DNA of 64,000 nt. Source: Blautia coccoides (GTDB lineage: Bacteria > Bacillota > Clostridia > Lachnospirales > Lachnospiraceae). Positions within the stretch are counted from its first letter, which is position 1. The number at the start of each line of letters is the position of its first letter. The stretch is taken from NCBI RefSeq assembly GCF_034355335.1, contig NZ_CP136422.1:747001-811000 (forward strand), given 5' to 3'. This document shows, piece by piece, positions 6,737 to 15,899 of the stretch. Below the pieces are notes generated by a model that was given only the letters and a program-made list of their open reading frames with translations, had not been told where the DNA came from and made no database searches. A program made the position numbers and the translations under genes.

Positions 6737-8419
6737 ATGAAAAAATATATATGGAAACAAAAATACTCTTTACTAGGCTCTGTTTTGCTTGCATTGCTTT
6801 GCAGTTTATTAAGTGTCATGCTTATTTATATCGTACAGAATCTGGTTGATTCTATGACCACAGGGCAAGCCGGCCTCTTACAAAGGATGATTATGTTACT
6901 GGTAGGGTTATTGGCGGCAAACTTCATCTTTGGGTATTTTTCTGTTTTGTTGGAGGCAAAGATATCACGGAAACTGCATTTGGACATGAAAAAAGATTTG
7001 TTTCAAGCAATATTGAGCCAAAGATATAAAGATTTTAAAAAGACTTCTATTGGATCAAAACTCAGTGTTTTTGAGAATGATATTAATTTTGTAGAAGAAT
7101 ATTATTTTAATAACATATTCGTGTTGATTAGAAATGTAATCGTGCTGGCAGTGGCAGTCACTTATCTCTTTGTTCTGAATATTCCAATGGGTATTTTACT
7201 ACTCGTCTGTTCTGTGGTTATTTTGTTCGTTCCATTATTGCTGGGTAAAAATATTGATCCCATCAGCGAAGAGTATGCCCATGATAAAGGAGAGTTTATT
7301 GGGCAGTTAAAAGACTATTGTGAAGGGATGGACGTTATACATGCCTACAACATAGAAAAACATGTGCAGAAGAATTACTTCGCAGCCTTAAACAAACTGG
7401 AAAGTAAACTATTTCAGTTGAGGAAAAAGCTGGGATTGTATAACCAGACAATGGTTACTGGAAATTATCTTATTATTGCCATAAGTTTCTCCGTTGGCGG
7501 TTTTTTGGTAATTAAGAATGTTATCTCTGTAGGTGAGTTAATTGCAATCACACAAGTAATGAATATCATTATGCAGCCGATTGGGGAGGTGGCATCTGCA
7601 TTAGTCGAGATGAGTGGAAGCCTGGCAGTCAGACAGAAGCTAGAGCATATGACAGAAAGGGTGGTGCAGGAAAATAATCAGGAACCTGATATTTCAGAAC
7701 CAGTATTTTCTGGTATTGAGTGCAGAAGTATATCCTATGATACAGATGACGGAGCCTTTTCTTTAAATAAAATATCACTGAGTCTGGAGCCTAAAAAGAA
7801 GTATGTTGTGATAGGACCGAGCGGATGTGGAAAAACGACACTGCTGAAAATAATCGCAAATGTACTGGAACCACTTTCTGGCGATATATATATAAACGGC
7901 CTGAATTATACGGAGTGTGAGGAAATGGTGTCAAAGCTGGTATCTTTGGTTCACCAGGATACCTTTATTTTTAATGACACAATCGAAAATAATATACGGC
8001 TGTATCAGGATTATTCACCGGAAGCATTTGATCATGCGATATCAGCTACGGTGTTAAAAGAAAAGCTAAAGGAGCGGATACAATCGGACTGTTCAGAGGG
8101 GGGAAGCAGCTTGTCAGGAGGTGAGAAACAAAGATTATCGGTTGCAAGATCAATTCTTAGGAATTCCCCTGTTCTTTTGTTAGATGAAATAACCTCGGCG
8201 TTGGATCGGGAAACAGCTAAAACAATAGTAGGAAATCTGTTTGCTATGGAGGAGAAGACAATTATATTTGTTACTCATAAAATGGAAGCGGAATTTTTGA
8301 AAAAGGTAGACTGCATTCTATGCATGAACCAGGGAATGATTATTGAAAGCGGATCATGGGATGAGTTAATAGAGGAAAAGGGTTACTTTTATAAATTATA
8401 TGCTGCGGGACAGGAGTAG
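6737..8419 (+). CDS. ABC exporter with fused membrane and ATPase domains (peptide export)
   Basis: A 560-aa half-transporter. The ATG at 6737 is chosen over 6701 because GGGAG lies about 10 nt upstream and the protein then begins MKKYIWKQKYS at the first TM helix. Residues ~10-290 hold about six membrane helices. The NBD has Walker A GPSGCGKTTLLK (about residue 360), signature LSGGEKQRLSVARS and Walker B VLLLDEITSALD. There is no N-terminal C39 peptidase, so leader cleavage, if any, must come from another enzyme such as the CPBP protein. It likely works as a dimer that exports the mature peptide. Confidence 0.88.
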   Translation: MKKYIWKQKYSLLGSVLLALLCSLLSVMLIYIVQNLVDSMTTGQAGLLQRMIMLLVGLLAANFIFGYFSVLLEAKISRKLHLDMKKDLFQAILSQRYKDFKKTSIGSKLSVFENDINFVEEYYFNNIFVLIRNVIVLAVAVTYLFVLNIPMGILLLVCSVVILFVPLLLGKNIDPISEEYAHDKGEFIGQLKDYCEGMDVIHAYNIEKHVQKNYFAALNKLESKLFQLRKKLGLYNQTMVTGNYLIIAISFSVGGFLVIKNVISVGELIAITQVMNIIMQPIGEVASALVEMSGSLAVRQKLEHMTERVVQENNQEPDISEPVFSGIECRSISYDTDDGAFSLNKISLSLEPKKKYVVIGPSGCGKTTLLKIIANVLEPLSGDIYINGLNYTECEEMVSKLVSLVHQDTFIFNDTIENNIRLYQDYSPEAFDHAISATVLKEKLKERIQSDCSEGGSSLSGGEKQRLSVARSILRNSPVLLLDEITSALDRETAKTIVGNLFAMEEKTIIFVTHKMEAEFLKKVDCILCMNQGMIIESGSWDELIEEKGYFYKLYAAGQE

Positions 8420-8422
8420 AAA

Positions 8423-9310
8423 ATGAATTATTTATTAGAGGTAAAAAATATTAATAAAAGGTTTGGTGACCATACCGTATTAGAAAATGTGTCTTTCCAA
8501 ATCAGGCCAGGAGAGATTGTCGGGCTGGTAGGTAGAAACGGAATGGGAAAAACAACATTGATGAAATGCATTTTAGGGCTTATAAAGATAGACTCTGGAG
8601 AAATCTCTTTTAAAGGGAAAACAGGGTACCATACAGATAAAGCTATGATGGATGAGATTGGATATCTGTTGGACTGCAAGCTGTTCGAGAATTTGAATGC
8701 CTATGAAAATATTAAAATACAGGAATGGTACAAAGGTGAACGATATAGGAAAGAGGAAGAAAAAAAGGTGATTGAAGACATCCTGAATCTTGTAGATTTG
8801 AAAAATGACAAGAAAAAGGTGAAGCAGTATTCTTTCGGGATGAAACAGCGCCTGGGTCTTGCTTTGGCTTTGCTGGGAGATACAAAGCTCCTTATATTAG
8901 ACGAGCCATTTGTTGGTTTGGATCCGGTTGGAATTCAAACAATCCGTGAGTTTATTCTCAAGGTAAGCAGGGAACGGAAGATGGCGGTTCTTATCTCTTC
9001 GCACCAGCTTTCAGAGATAGAAGACATCTGTGAGAGATATTTATTTATTTCGGACAGACAGCTTACGAATTATAAAAATGATGACCGAAAAAAGGTAGTG
9101 ATTTATACAAAGAATCAAATTCCGAAAGAGATAAATAATATCCTGCCAGACATAGAGTGCAGTATGGATAATCAGACGTTAAGCTTTTGGTTTGATGAGC
9201 AACTATTTAATTCTGTAATGGAATATCTCGTAGAAAAGAAAGTCCGAATAAGAGATATTGAACTGCAGAAGATGACTTTAGATGTATTATTCAAGGGGGA
9301 AAGGGCATGA
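8423..9310 (+). CDS. ABC transporter ATP-binding protein, immunity type (LanF-like)
   Basis: A 295-aa protein with Walker A GRNGMGKTTLMK (about residue 37), signature YSFGMKQRLGLALAL and Walker B LLILDEPFVGLDPVG, with a short C-terminal extension. The sequence is like the BcrA/LanF group, which removes bacteriocins from the membrane of the producer. It starts 3 nt after the exporter gene and overlaps the permease gene by 4 nt. Together with that permease it should form the self-protection transporter of the cluster. Confidence 0.88.
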   Translation: MNYLLEVKNINKRFGDHTVLENVSFQIRPGEIVGLVGRNGMGKTTLMKCILGLIKIDSGEISFKGKTGYHTDKAMMDEIGYLLDCKLFENLNAYENIKIQEWYKGERYRKEEEKKVIEDILNLVDLKNDKKKVKQYSFGMKQRLGLALALLGDTKLLILDEPFVGLDPVGIQTIREFILKVSRERKMAVLISSHQLSEIEDICERYLFISDRQLTNYKNDDRKKVVIYTKNQIPKEINNILPDIECSMDNQTLSFWFDEQLFNSVMEYLVEKKVRIRDIELQKMTLDVLFKGERA

Positions 9311-10059
9311 GAGAATTAATTCAGGTAGAATTATATAAAATGCACAAAAGGAGGTGCTTCTTGATAGTCCTTATTTTTAATGGGATTTCATTGCTGTATG
9401 GATTGGGCATTTTATTAAATTGGAGCTGGGTTTCCTTCAATGGAACCTTTGATCTTATCCAGTATATTGGTGCCATTTGGCAGCTTTTGTTTTTGATAGG
9501 TTTGCCCCTTATCTTTTTTATGTATATCGGTTCCAGTATACTTGGCGGTGAAAAATCAGATGGGCAGATACTGTTGGAAATTACCAGGGTGGCTGACCGT
9601 AAGAGACTGGTTATGGCAAAAACTTTTGCATCGGTGATTTTGGTTTTGTTTTATTTTGCGACGAATATTATGATATCGATCATCAGCTATGCTTGTCTGG
9701 TACGACAGACGGCGTATGTCACACCGGAATGGGTGATACTAGACAGGGATAACATAAATCTATTAATCACCTGCCTGTCTGGCTGCATTTATATAATCAT
9801 TTCGGTTATTGTTACAATGTATGTGTCAATAAAATACGGTGCAGTGGCAGCTACAATCGCAGGAATCGCACTTTATGCGGCAATGTCAATGATAGCGAGG
9901 ATTTCCGTTGTCCGTATGTGTGTACCGGGATATTTTGCATTGACTGCAGAGGCAAGCATAGGGGCAGGAAGTATTGTGCAGCAAATCCTTTGGTTTGGAA
10001 TAATCATACTGGTGTTTCTACATTTGATGAAGAAAAAGATTAGTGGTATAGATTTATAG
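9307..10059 (+). CDS. ABC-2 type permease, partner of the LanF-like ATPase
   Basis: A 250-aa protein with about six hydrophobic segments and the amphipathic N-terminus typical of ABC-2 permeases (MRELIQVELYKMHKRR). ATGA overlap with the ATPase gene. It forms the membrane half of the immunity-type transporter. It is the last gene of the peptide cluster; no clear terminator follows within 100 nt. Confidence 0.85.
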   Translation: MRELIQVELYKMHKRRCFLIVLIFNGISLLYGLGILLNWSWVSFNGTFDLIQYIGAIWQLLFLIGLPLIFFMYIGSSILGGEKSDGQILLEITRVADRKRLVMAKTFASVILVLFYFATNIMISIISYACLVRQTAYVTPEWVILDRDNINLLITCLSGCIYIIISVIVTMYVSIKYGAVAATIAGIALYAAMSMIARISVVRMCVPGYFALTAEASIGAGSIVQQILWFGIIILVFLHLMKKKISGIDL

Positions 10060-10511
10060 TTAACAAGTTGAATAGAAAGTCCTAACAACTTTATAGAAGG
10101 GGATGAACTAGAGTATTGGTATACAGTGAGGAACTGGAACCCTTGATCTTTTTCGTTATTTTAAAAATATCAGGGTATAGAAGAGCATATTGTACATGAT
10201 AGTTTATAAATATTTAATAAATAAAAGAAATCTTTAGGAGACAAATGAGAGGAAAGTCAGAAAAGCGCGAATTGAGCATAAGTCTTTGGGGAATTGTTAG
10301 AGATACAGATTCCAAAGGATAAGTTTATCACTTAATTATATGGTAAAATATACCATTATTTCCAATTACCTAATAAATGGTTTCGGGGTAAAATCTTCAT
10401 ATATGGGGAATAGTTACGTCTGATTTTATTGGAGAAATATTCCTGCATAGTCAATTATCAAAAGTAATTTTAAAAGTTAAAATACTTATGATGGCAAATA
10501 AGGAGATACAT
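10060..10511. other. AT-rich intergenic stretch after the peptide cluster
   Basis: About 450 nt, notably AT-rich. The only coding candidate is a 25-codon ORF at 10245. The weak palindrome GGTAAAATATACC lies near 10341. Otherwise I see nothing definable; it marks the boundary between the peptide cluster and the next integrated module. Confidence 0.5.
10245..10322 (+). CDS. Possible 25-aa peptide with good ribosome site
   Basis: Starts MRGKSEKRELSISLWG and ends DTDSKG. TTTAGGAG lies 5 nt before ATG. No family recognised. It could be a short remnant of a larger gene or a real small peptide of the neighbouring cluster. Only the ribosome site supports it. Confidence 0.3.
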   Translation: MRGKSEKRELSISLWGIVRDTDSKG

Positions 10512-10874
10512 ATGAAGGAAGAATATTGGTGGATTGCAGATATGATTAAGCGGCTTAGACTTGAACGTGGACTGACCCAGGAGGAACTTGCGGAGTTGGC
10601 AGATATATCGGTATCACATTTAAGCAAGATAGAAGCCCACATTCGTATAGCAGGTATGGAGACATACTTACGCATTATGAAAAGCTTGGATGCACCGAAA
10701 GGAGAGCAGCTATTGAAGCTTGCTCCGGTTTCAGAACGCCGCATGTTGCGCCAGAGATTTTGGTATCTGATAGAAGACTGCAACACAAAAGAGATGAGGG
10801 CGTTGTTGAAATCAATGGAAGGTGTAAAAAAGGGTTTGAGAGAAATAAATATCAGTATTAAAGATGACTCCTGA
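10512..10874 (+). CDS. XRE-family transcriptional regulator
   Basis: A 120-aa protein. ATG at 10512 is chosen because AAGGAG ends 6 nt upstream; an earlier ATG at 10488 has no site. Residues ~9-63 form a Cro/C1 HTH (RLRLERGLTQEELAELADISVSHLSKIE). The C-terminal half is a basic helix with no known domain. It resembles the maintenance regulators placed at the left end of conjugative transposon modules, next to a sigma-like gene as here. Confidence 0.85.
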   Translation: MKEEYWWIADMIKRLRLERGLTQEELAELADISVSHLSKIEAHIRIAGMETYLRIMKSLDAPKGEQLLKLAPVSERRMLRQRFWYLIEDCNTKEMRALLKSMEGVKKGLREINISIKDDS

Positions 10875-11023
10875 TTTTGAAAAATTCTTTGAAAAGTAGG
10901 TATGCGAAGATGTTGCCATCCTGATTCAGAGACAGGAGGTTTTTTGGGTTTCAAGGTGTAGTCTTCAGTGCTGCAACCCCACCAAGGCTTTCCAGTATTG
11001 TGAAGATGTGAGGTGATGAAAAT

Positions 11024-11128
11024 ATGGAATGTAAAAAACATGCGTATAGTTTATCTACCACAAATAGCATTCGCTTAGGGCTGTATGCCTTTGAAATCAA
11101 AATTAGCGGTCTTGTACAAAGAGGCTGA
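11024..11128 (+). CDS. Possible 34-aa small ORF
   Basis: Begins MECKKHAYSLSTTNSIRLG and ends LVQRG. It lies between the XRE gene and the sigma-like gene, and a competing ORF starts at 11016 in another frame. The stop lies in the terminator stem that follows. Ribosome site weak (GAGGTG). Could be a leader peptide or chance. Confidence 0.25.
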   Translation: MECKKHAYSLSTTNSIRLGLYAFEIKISGLVQRG

Positions 11129-11165
11129 ATCGGGCTATGTTGGATTCGGTCTCTTGTTTTTTTAT
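11119..11165 (+). terminator. Intrinsic terminator
   Basis: Stem AAGAGGCTGAATC with GATTCGGTCTCTT (some G-U pairs) followed by GTTTTTTTATTT. It lies upstream of the sigma-like gene, so it ends the XRE transcript or attenuates the following genes. Confidence 0.75.
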
Positions 11166-11249
11166 TTATATGAATCAGTTAAATTTTGTCGGTGCCGCTC
11201 ACCGCCCTGTGCATTATTTCAGGATAATAAAAGATTCTGGAGGGTACAA

Positions 11250-11675
11250 ATGAGCGATGCATATACAAGAAGCAAAGTCGAAAATACTTTCGCAGCCTAT
11301 TTGGTCCGTTCCCTGGAACTGTTTCGGAAAAAATATTTGTATAAAAAGGAAAGGCGGGTGATTAACGAAAGCTACTTAGAGGAATTAGCGGGTAACGAAC
11401 CAAGTATCCTTTTTGAAGAACAGGTGGATAGCTTTTGCAGGGAAAACATGCAAGATGCTGGCTGGAATGCTGTTTGGGATAGTTTAGAGGATGATAGGTT
11501 AATCCGTTCTATCCGGAGACTCAGTGAAGAAGAACGCGAAGTTATTTATCTAAGAGTATTTGAGGAGCGGCCATTTAAAGAAATAAGTGATTGCACCGGT
11601 AAACCACTTGGACGGGTGAATGATATTTACTACTATGCAATCCGCAAAATCAAGGGGTGGATGGGAGGCAGGTAA
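11250..11675 (+). CDS. Sigma-70-like factor of an integrative element
   Basis: A 141-aa protein. ATG at 11250 is preceded by GGAGGG; an upstream in-frame start at 11085 would run through the terminator. The C-terminal region 4-like part (LSEEEREVIYLRVFEERPFKEISDCTGKPLGRVNDIYYYAIRKIK) has a helix-turn-helix. It resembles the Orf7-type sigma-like regulators of Tn916-related elements. The stop overlaps the next ATG (TAATG). Confidence 0.8.
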   Translation: MSDAYTRSKVENTFAAYLVRSLELFRKKYLYKKERRVINESYLEELAGNEPSILFEEQVDSFCRENMQDAGWNAVWDSLEDDRLIRSIRRLSEEEREVIYLRVFEERPFKEISDCTGKPLGRVNDIYYYAIRKIKGWMGGR

Positions 11676-11863
11676 TGGATTTTGCTACGCTATTAGAGCA
11701 GGCGCAAAATGGAGATCGAGAAGCGGAGCTTGTCATTATTCAGATGTATAAGCCTCTGATTATCAAAGAGGCACTGGTTTATGGAGTTTTCGATGAAGAT
11801 CTCTACCAGGAACTGATTGAACGGACGATTCTATGCATCCGGCGTTACCAGGAACCAAAATAA
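11675..11863 (+). CDS. Small helix-turn-helix protein (conjugative-transposon type)
   Basis: A 62-aa protein starting MDFATLLEQAQNGDREAE, rich in helices. It resembles the HTH_16-type partner gene that follows the sigma-like gene in Tn916-related modules. Start and stop overlap the upstream gene as TAATG. Confidence 0.7.
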   Translation: MDFATLLEQAQNGDREAELVIIQMYKPLIIKEALVYGVFDEDLYQELIERTILCIRRYQEPK

Positions 11864-11876
11864 CCGGTCATAGTTG

Positions 11877-11911
11877 CGGCAGTCTCTTCAGTGGAGGCTG
11901 CCGTTTTCTTT
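11877..11911 (+). terminator. Intrinsic terminator
   Basis: Strong stem CGGCAGTCTC ... GAGGCTGCCG followed by TTTTCTTT. It ends the sigma/HTH operon. Confidence 0.85.
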
Positions 11912-11926
11912 GCGCTTTTTGGCTCT

Positions 11927-12062
11927 TAAATCGTAACTATAGATATACCAAAAAGTATACTTTCTGGGCATTGGCAATCAGTAGCACTATTTTGTCCCGA
12001 AATGTCAGGTGGAAAACTTTTGGTATATCCCATTTTAGATGTGGACAATTCGGTACGATTTA
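11927..12062. repeat. Nested inverted repeats upstream of the serine recombinase (possible recombination site)
   Basis: Outer arms TAAATCGTA (11927-11935) and TACGATTTA (12054-12062). Inner arms GATATACCAAAAAGT (11942-11956) and ACTTTTGGTATATC (12016-12029). The block ends 13 nt before the recombinase start. Paired inverted repeats at this place are typical of resolvase/integrase binding sites or autoregulatory operators. Confidence 0.5.
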
Positions 12063-12075
12063 GGGAGGAATGTGA

Positions 12076-12750
12076 ATGAGTTACTACGGATATCACAGGA
12101 CCAGCTCCAAAGAGCAACATTTAGACAGGGGGATTATTGAGATCCGGCAATACTGTGAGGAGCATCAGTTGCCGCTCACTAATATTTTTACAGATAAGCA
12201 GACGGGAAAGAATTTCAACCGACCCCGTTATACTGTTTTGGTAGAAGATGTACTCCGCCCAGAGGATGTTTTGATTGTTACAGAGCTGGATCGGCTCGGC
12301 AGGAATAAGAACGACATCCTAAAACAGCTGCAGCGTTTGAGAGATATGGAAGTGCGGGTGATGGTCCTGGAACTGCCAACAACACTGATGGATATTTCCA
12401 AAATGGAAAATACCTTGGCGAAACTGATGCTGGAGACAATCAATAATATGATGCTGGAACTTTATGCTTCTATGGCACAGGCGGAAATGGAGAAAAAAGA
12501 GAAGCGTCAGCGGGAAGGCATTGAGGCGAAAAAACTGCGTGGGGAATGGGACGATTATGGCAGACCCGCAGCCATTGATACTGATACATTCAATCAGCAA
12601 TTTGAGCGGGTTATCAGAAAAGAGATTGGTCCTACAGCACTGCGGCGGGAGCTGAATCTTTCGCACACCACGTTTTATCGGTATCGGGATGAATACTATA
12701 AAACACATCCCAACGTTGCTGAAGAAGGAAGGCAGGAGAATTTTAAATAA
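12076..12750 (+). CDS. Serine recombinase (small resolvase/invertase type)
   Basis: A 224-aa protein. The N-terminal catalytic domain starts YYGYHRTSSKEQHLDRG with Ser10 as the likely nucleophile, then VLIVTELDRLGRN. A C-terminal HTH is visible (ALRRELNLSHTTFYRYRDEY). Length and layout fit the small resolvase/invertase class. GGGAGG lies before ATG. It probably acts on the inverted-repeat block directly upstream. Integrity looks good. Confidence 0.9.
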   Translation: MSYYGYHRTSSKEQHLDRGIIEIRQYCEEHQLPLTNIFTDKQTGKNFNRPRYTVLVEDVLRPEDVLIVTELDRLGRNKNDILKQLQRLRDMEVRVMVLELPTTLMDISKMENTLAKLMLETINNMMLELYASMAQAEMEKKEKRQREGIEAKKLRGEWDDYGRPAAIDTDTFNQQFERVIRKEIGPTALRRELNLSHTTFYRYRDEYYKTHPNVAEEGRQENFK

Positions 12751-12782
12751 ATTATGGAAGAAATTATGAGGAGGATTTTTAT

Positions 12783-13010
12783 ATGAGAGATGCAAGGGAA
12801 GGGGTATTGGTTTACAATACTGAAATCCAAAGGTTCGATATCCGTTTTGGTTTGGAAGAATACTATGGTGGTCTGCATTGTGGCGAGTGTTTTGAGATTC
12901 AGGCAAAGGGGATATGGATTCCTGTACGCATAGAGCTAAGTTATCCGGATGAGTGGTATCTGGTGGGATTACCTCATATAGATTTGAACGGGCTGCAGGT
13001 TAGGATTTAG
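12783..13010 (+). CDS. DUF5348-like small protein
   Basis: A 75-aa beta-rich protein (GLHCGECFEIQAKGIWIPVRIEL). It matches the small DUF5348 proteins often found beside recombinases in Firmicutes mobile elements. AGGAG site upstream. Function unknown. Confidence 0.65.
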   Translation: MRDAREGVLVYNTEIQRFDIRFGLEEYYGGLHCGECFEIQAKGIWIPVRIELSYPDEWYLVGLPHIDLNGLQVRI

Positions 13011-13022
13011 GAGGCATTATAT

Positions 13023-13331
13023 ATGGAAGCAATACAGAAAAAGAACTATATAAAACCTTTAGTACCAGGAGTGACAGACCTTGAAATTATGCTGGAATGT
13101 TTGCATGAGGTATATGAATCCGAGGGTAATTTGTTACAATCTGGCATATCCTTACGTTCCACTATGGCTTATCCATTTATCAAAATGATAGAATCACAGT
13201 GCCAAGGACTTCCGGCAAAAGAAATTCATCGGCTTCTATGGAGTAAATATTTGGCGGAAAAAGAAAGAACTGCATTTATTAAATTGTCTGAAAATCAGTT
13301 GACGGAATACAGGAAAAGAGCTGTAGTATAA
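13023..13331 (+). CDS. Small helical protein, unknown function
   Basis: A 102-aa protein, mainly helical, beginning MEAIQKKNYIKPLVPGVTDLE. Starts 13 nt after the DUF5348-like gene, with an AGGAGG site. No recognised motif. It seems to belong to the same operon as the recombinase. A 24-codon ORF starting at its stop codon is probably a remnant. Confidence 0.6.
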   Translation: MEAIQKKNYIKPLVPGVTDLEIMLECLHEVYESEGNLLQSGISLRSTMAYPFIKMIESQCQGLPAKEIHRLLWSKYLAEKERTAFIKLSENQLTEYRKRAVV

Positions 13332-13496
13332 TGATTATATCCAAAATTAAAAAGGCTTGCAGAAACGACGGCTATGAAATTATAGTGGTTTCCAGAGGGG
13401 CATGATACATGATATAATGTGCATAAAGACAAATTAGAAGTTGTAAATGCATAAAATAAAGAATTAAAATACGATACAGGAACTACGTCTGAAATA

Positions 13497-14366
13497 ATGA
13501 GGAAAAAAGATATGACAAAGAACAGAATAATTACAGTCCAAAATGTACCTATCGCTGTTTCTGCTGAAGAGTTGGATGATTATATCTGCATTACTAATAT
13601 AGCGGGAGCTAAATCAGACCAGTCAAGAGCAGCAGATATTATTAGAAACTGGCTAAGGAACCGAACAACCTTAGAATACTTGTCAGTATGGGAGCAATTA
13701 TATAATCCAAATTTTAAAGTGTTCGAATCTGAACACTTTAAAAAGCAAGCAGGATTACTTACATTCACGCCCAGCATATCAGAATGGGTAGAACAGACCG
13801 GGGCAATTGGATTATATGTAAAACGTGGCAAATATGGTGGAACATATGCCCATAAAGATATTGCATTTGAGTTTGCCAGCGCAATAAGCCCCACATTTAA
13901 ATTATATCTAATTAAAGAGTTTCAAAGATTAAAAGAGGAAGAAAATGATAAAAAGCAGATTGAGTGGGATGCAAAAAGATTTTTATCTAAGAATAATTAT
14001 CTGATCCAGACTGACGCTGTAAAAAATTACTTAATTCCACAAAATACTTACAAAGAAAACTTGGAATGGCTGGTTTATGCGGAGGAGGCGGATATTTTGA
14101 ATGTGGCTCTCTTCGGGTTTACAGCAAAGGCATGGAGAGAAGCAAATCCTGAGCTGGCAGGTAAAAATAATGTCCGGGATTACGCCACCGTTAATGAATT
14201 AACTGTTTTATCAAATTTAGAAACACATAATGCACATATGATACGGGAAGGAAAGGATAAAAAGGAACGATTTAAAGTATTAAAAGAAATAGCTGAATAT
14301 CAACTTGGAATTTTAAATGCAGCAGAACATATCAAAACAAATGATGAAAGTAAACATATTACCTGA
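13497..14366 (+). CDS. KilA-N domain protein
   Basis: A 289-aa protein. Residues ~20-115 match the KilA-N fold found in phage and mobile-element proteins (ICITNIAGAKSDQSRAADIIRNWLR, then GLYVKRGKYGGTYAHKDIAFEFASAISP). The C-terminal half is helical and charged (TAKAWREANPELAGKNNVRDYA...). KilA-N is a DNA-binding domain of phage anti-repressors and related proteins. ATG at 13497 has no good ribosome site; ATG at 13512 is an alternative. The region is distinctly AT-rich compared with the recombinase operon. Confidence 0.85.
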   Translation: MRKKDMTKNRIITVQNVPIAVSAEELDDYICITNIAGAKSDQSRAADIIRNWLRNRTTLEYLSVWEQLYNPNFKVFESEHFKKQAGLLTFTPSISEWVEQTGAIGLYVKRGKYGGTYAHKDIAFEFASAISPTFKLYLIKEFQRLKEEENDKKQIEWDAKRFLSKNNYLIQTDAVKNYLIPQNTYKENLEWLVYAEEADILNVALFGFTAKAWREANPELAGKNNVRDYATVNELTVLSNLETHNAHMIREGKDKKERFKVLKEIAEYQLGILNAAEHIKTNDESKHIT

Positions 14367-14426
14367 TTATATATCTAGTGTACTAACCAGATAGGAATTA
14401 TTAATCGGGTTTTAAATAAGGAGTAA

Positions 14427-15848
14427 ATGGTAGTGGGAGATGAAGGACAATTTAGATTTACAAATGGTACAGCTGTGGAGAAGGATTTAGGATCTGATAG
14501 AAAAAATGCTGTTGTTAACCATGAATTTGTACACAGTCAATTATATTCAATGACAACATACGGTCAAATTGTTTTAATGCTTGAGAAAAATTCATGGTTA
14601 CATAACAGAAGTAAAGAATTTCTAGAGGTTTTATTTAAATATATAAGAAGAATGCAAGAGAGAACGGCTGTAAATGTTGAGATTATATATGAGTGCATTG
14701 ATAATGGACTCAAAGCATATAATGACGCAATAGAAAAGTTGAAAAGCAGAAATAGAACCTATTATAATTATTTTAGAAAATTATGTTGTATTAATTGTAA
14801 GATTAATTCAGAAGATGAAGCAGAAATGATGCAGGGTGTAATAATAACCATAGCAAGGATTGCACTAAATGTAAATCCTGAGTTGATTCCTTTGAATGAA
14901 ATAAATGATGCAAAACGCTTGAAAATATATTTTGATAATCCGGAGAACAGTTCATTAATATCACCTAATAAGAGATTTGATATTTTGGTTAATTATTTAT
15001 TCAGGGAAAATGATAATAATAGTGATATTGAAAGTGTAATAAAGGGGAGCATAGATTTTGAGAAGATGGATGATTTTGATTATATACATAAAGTGGCTTT
15101 TCAAAAGGTATCAAATATTTTAAGTGATTCACAAATTTCATCTAGACTTATAGCAAGAATAACTACTATTGGAGTAATGAAAATTAAAATAGAGGAAGGA
15201 GGCGAATATTTAACCGCTAAACCAGCTCAAATTAATGTTAATAAAGAAATAACTATTAAACCAGTGGAGAATAAGAAGAAACTATATGAGTTGTTAAACA
15301 AACAGGATTATAAAGAGTTGTTTGTGCTTCATACTATCGGAGGATTTGAAGAGATACACGTAGTCTGTGTTTATGGACAAATAGGTGTGAAGAAGATGGT
15401 GTACCCACTTTATATAACAAATGAAGAGGATTTCTACAATATAATATCAAATACCGTGTGTAAGATGGTTTTTTATAAGACAAAGCTTATGGACAAAGAA
15501 GCCAAAAGAATTCGTAAGATGGTTAGACAATTACCTATATATATTTTTGAGGATACTCCAATAATAAATATAATTCAGTTTATTAAAAGTTTTTTCTTTA
15601 AGGGCAGATTTGGATTTATAGAATATGAAAATTATTATATATTTGCTGTAAGCAAAAAGAGTATAATATTATTTGCAGATGTTTTTAAGGAAGCTAAGAG
15701 TGTATTAATAAATGAGCTGTGTGCCAACGGTCTCAGTTATACAGAAAATGCAGATGAAATTTGCAATATAAACGAAGTAATAAGATTAAATAGAATTTGC
15801 AATGAGTATGAAGTTAATAGATTAGAAGATGCAAAATTTGAAAAATAA
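14427..15848 (+). CDS. Large AT-rich orphan protein, unknown function
   Basis: A 473-aa protein that I do not recognise. The N-terminal part has NHEFVHSQL, which resembles a metal-binding HExxH helix but could be chance. The middle is rich in Asn, Ile and Lys. The C-terminal part has several beta segments (ELFVLHTIGGFEEIHVVCVYG). AAGGAG at 14418 is only 3 nt from the ATG at 14427; GTG at 14433 has better spacing (9 nt) and may be the true start. Base composition (about 30% GC) suggests transfer from another source. Confidence 0.6.
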   Translation: MVVGDEGQFRFTNGTAVEKDLGSDRKNAVVNHEFVHSQLYSMTTYGQIVLMLEKNSWLHNRSKEFLEVLFKYIRRMQERTAVNVEIIYECIDNGLKAYNDAIEKLKSRNRTYYNYFRKLCCINCKINSEDEAEMMQGVIITIARIALNVNPELIPLNEINDAKRLKIYFDNPENSSLISPNKRFDILVNYLFRENDNNSDIESVIKGSIDFEKMDDFDYIHKVAFQKVSNILSDSQISSRLIARITTIGVMKIKIEEGGEYLTAKPAQINVNKEITIKPVENKKKLYELLNKQDYKELFVLHTIGGFEEIHVVCVYGQIGVKKMVYPLYITNEEDFYNIISNTVCKMVFYKTKLMDKEAKRIRKMVRQLPIYIFEDTPIINIIQFIKSFFFKGRFGFIEYENYYIFAVSKKSIILFADVFKEAKSVLINELCANGLSYTENADEICNINEVIRLNRICNEYEVNRLEDAKFEK

Positions 15849-15899
15849 AATTCCAGTTTGAGAGACAGACAAATTAGAAGGTGCAGAGGAGAAAATGTT

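Noticed and set aside
12319..12906. 195-aa ORF on the minus strand
   Set aside because: Antisense to the serine recombinase, whose motifs are clear; composition looks like a shadow.
13331..13405. 24-codon ORF starting MIISKIKKACRNDGYE
   Set aside because: Starts on the stop of the upstream gene without its own site; looks like a remnant.
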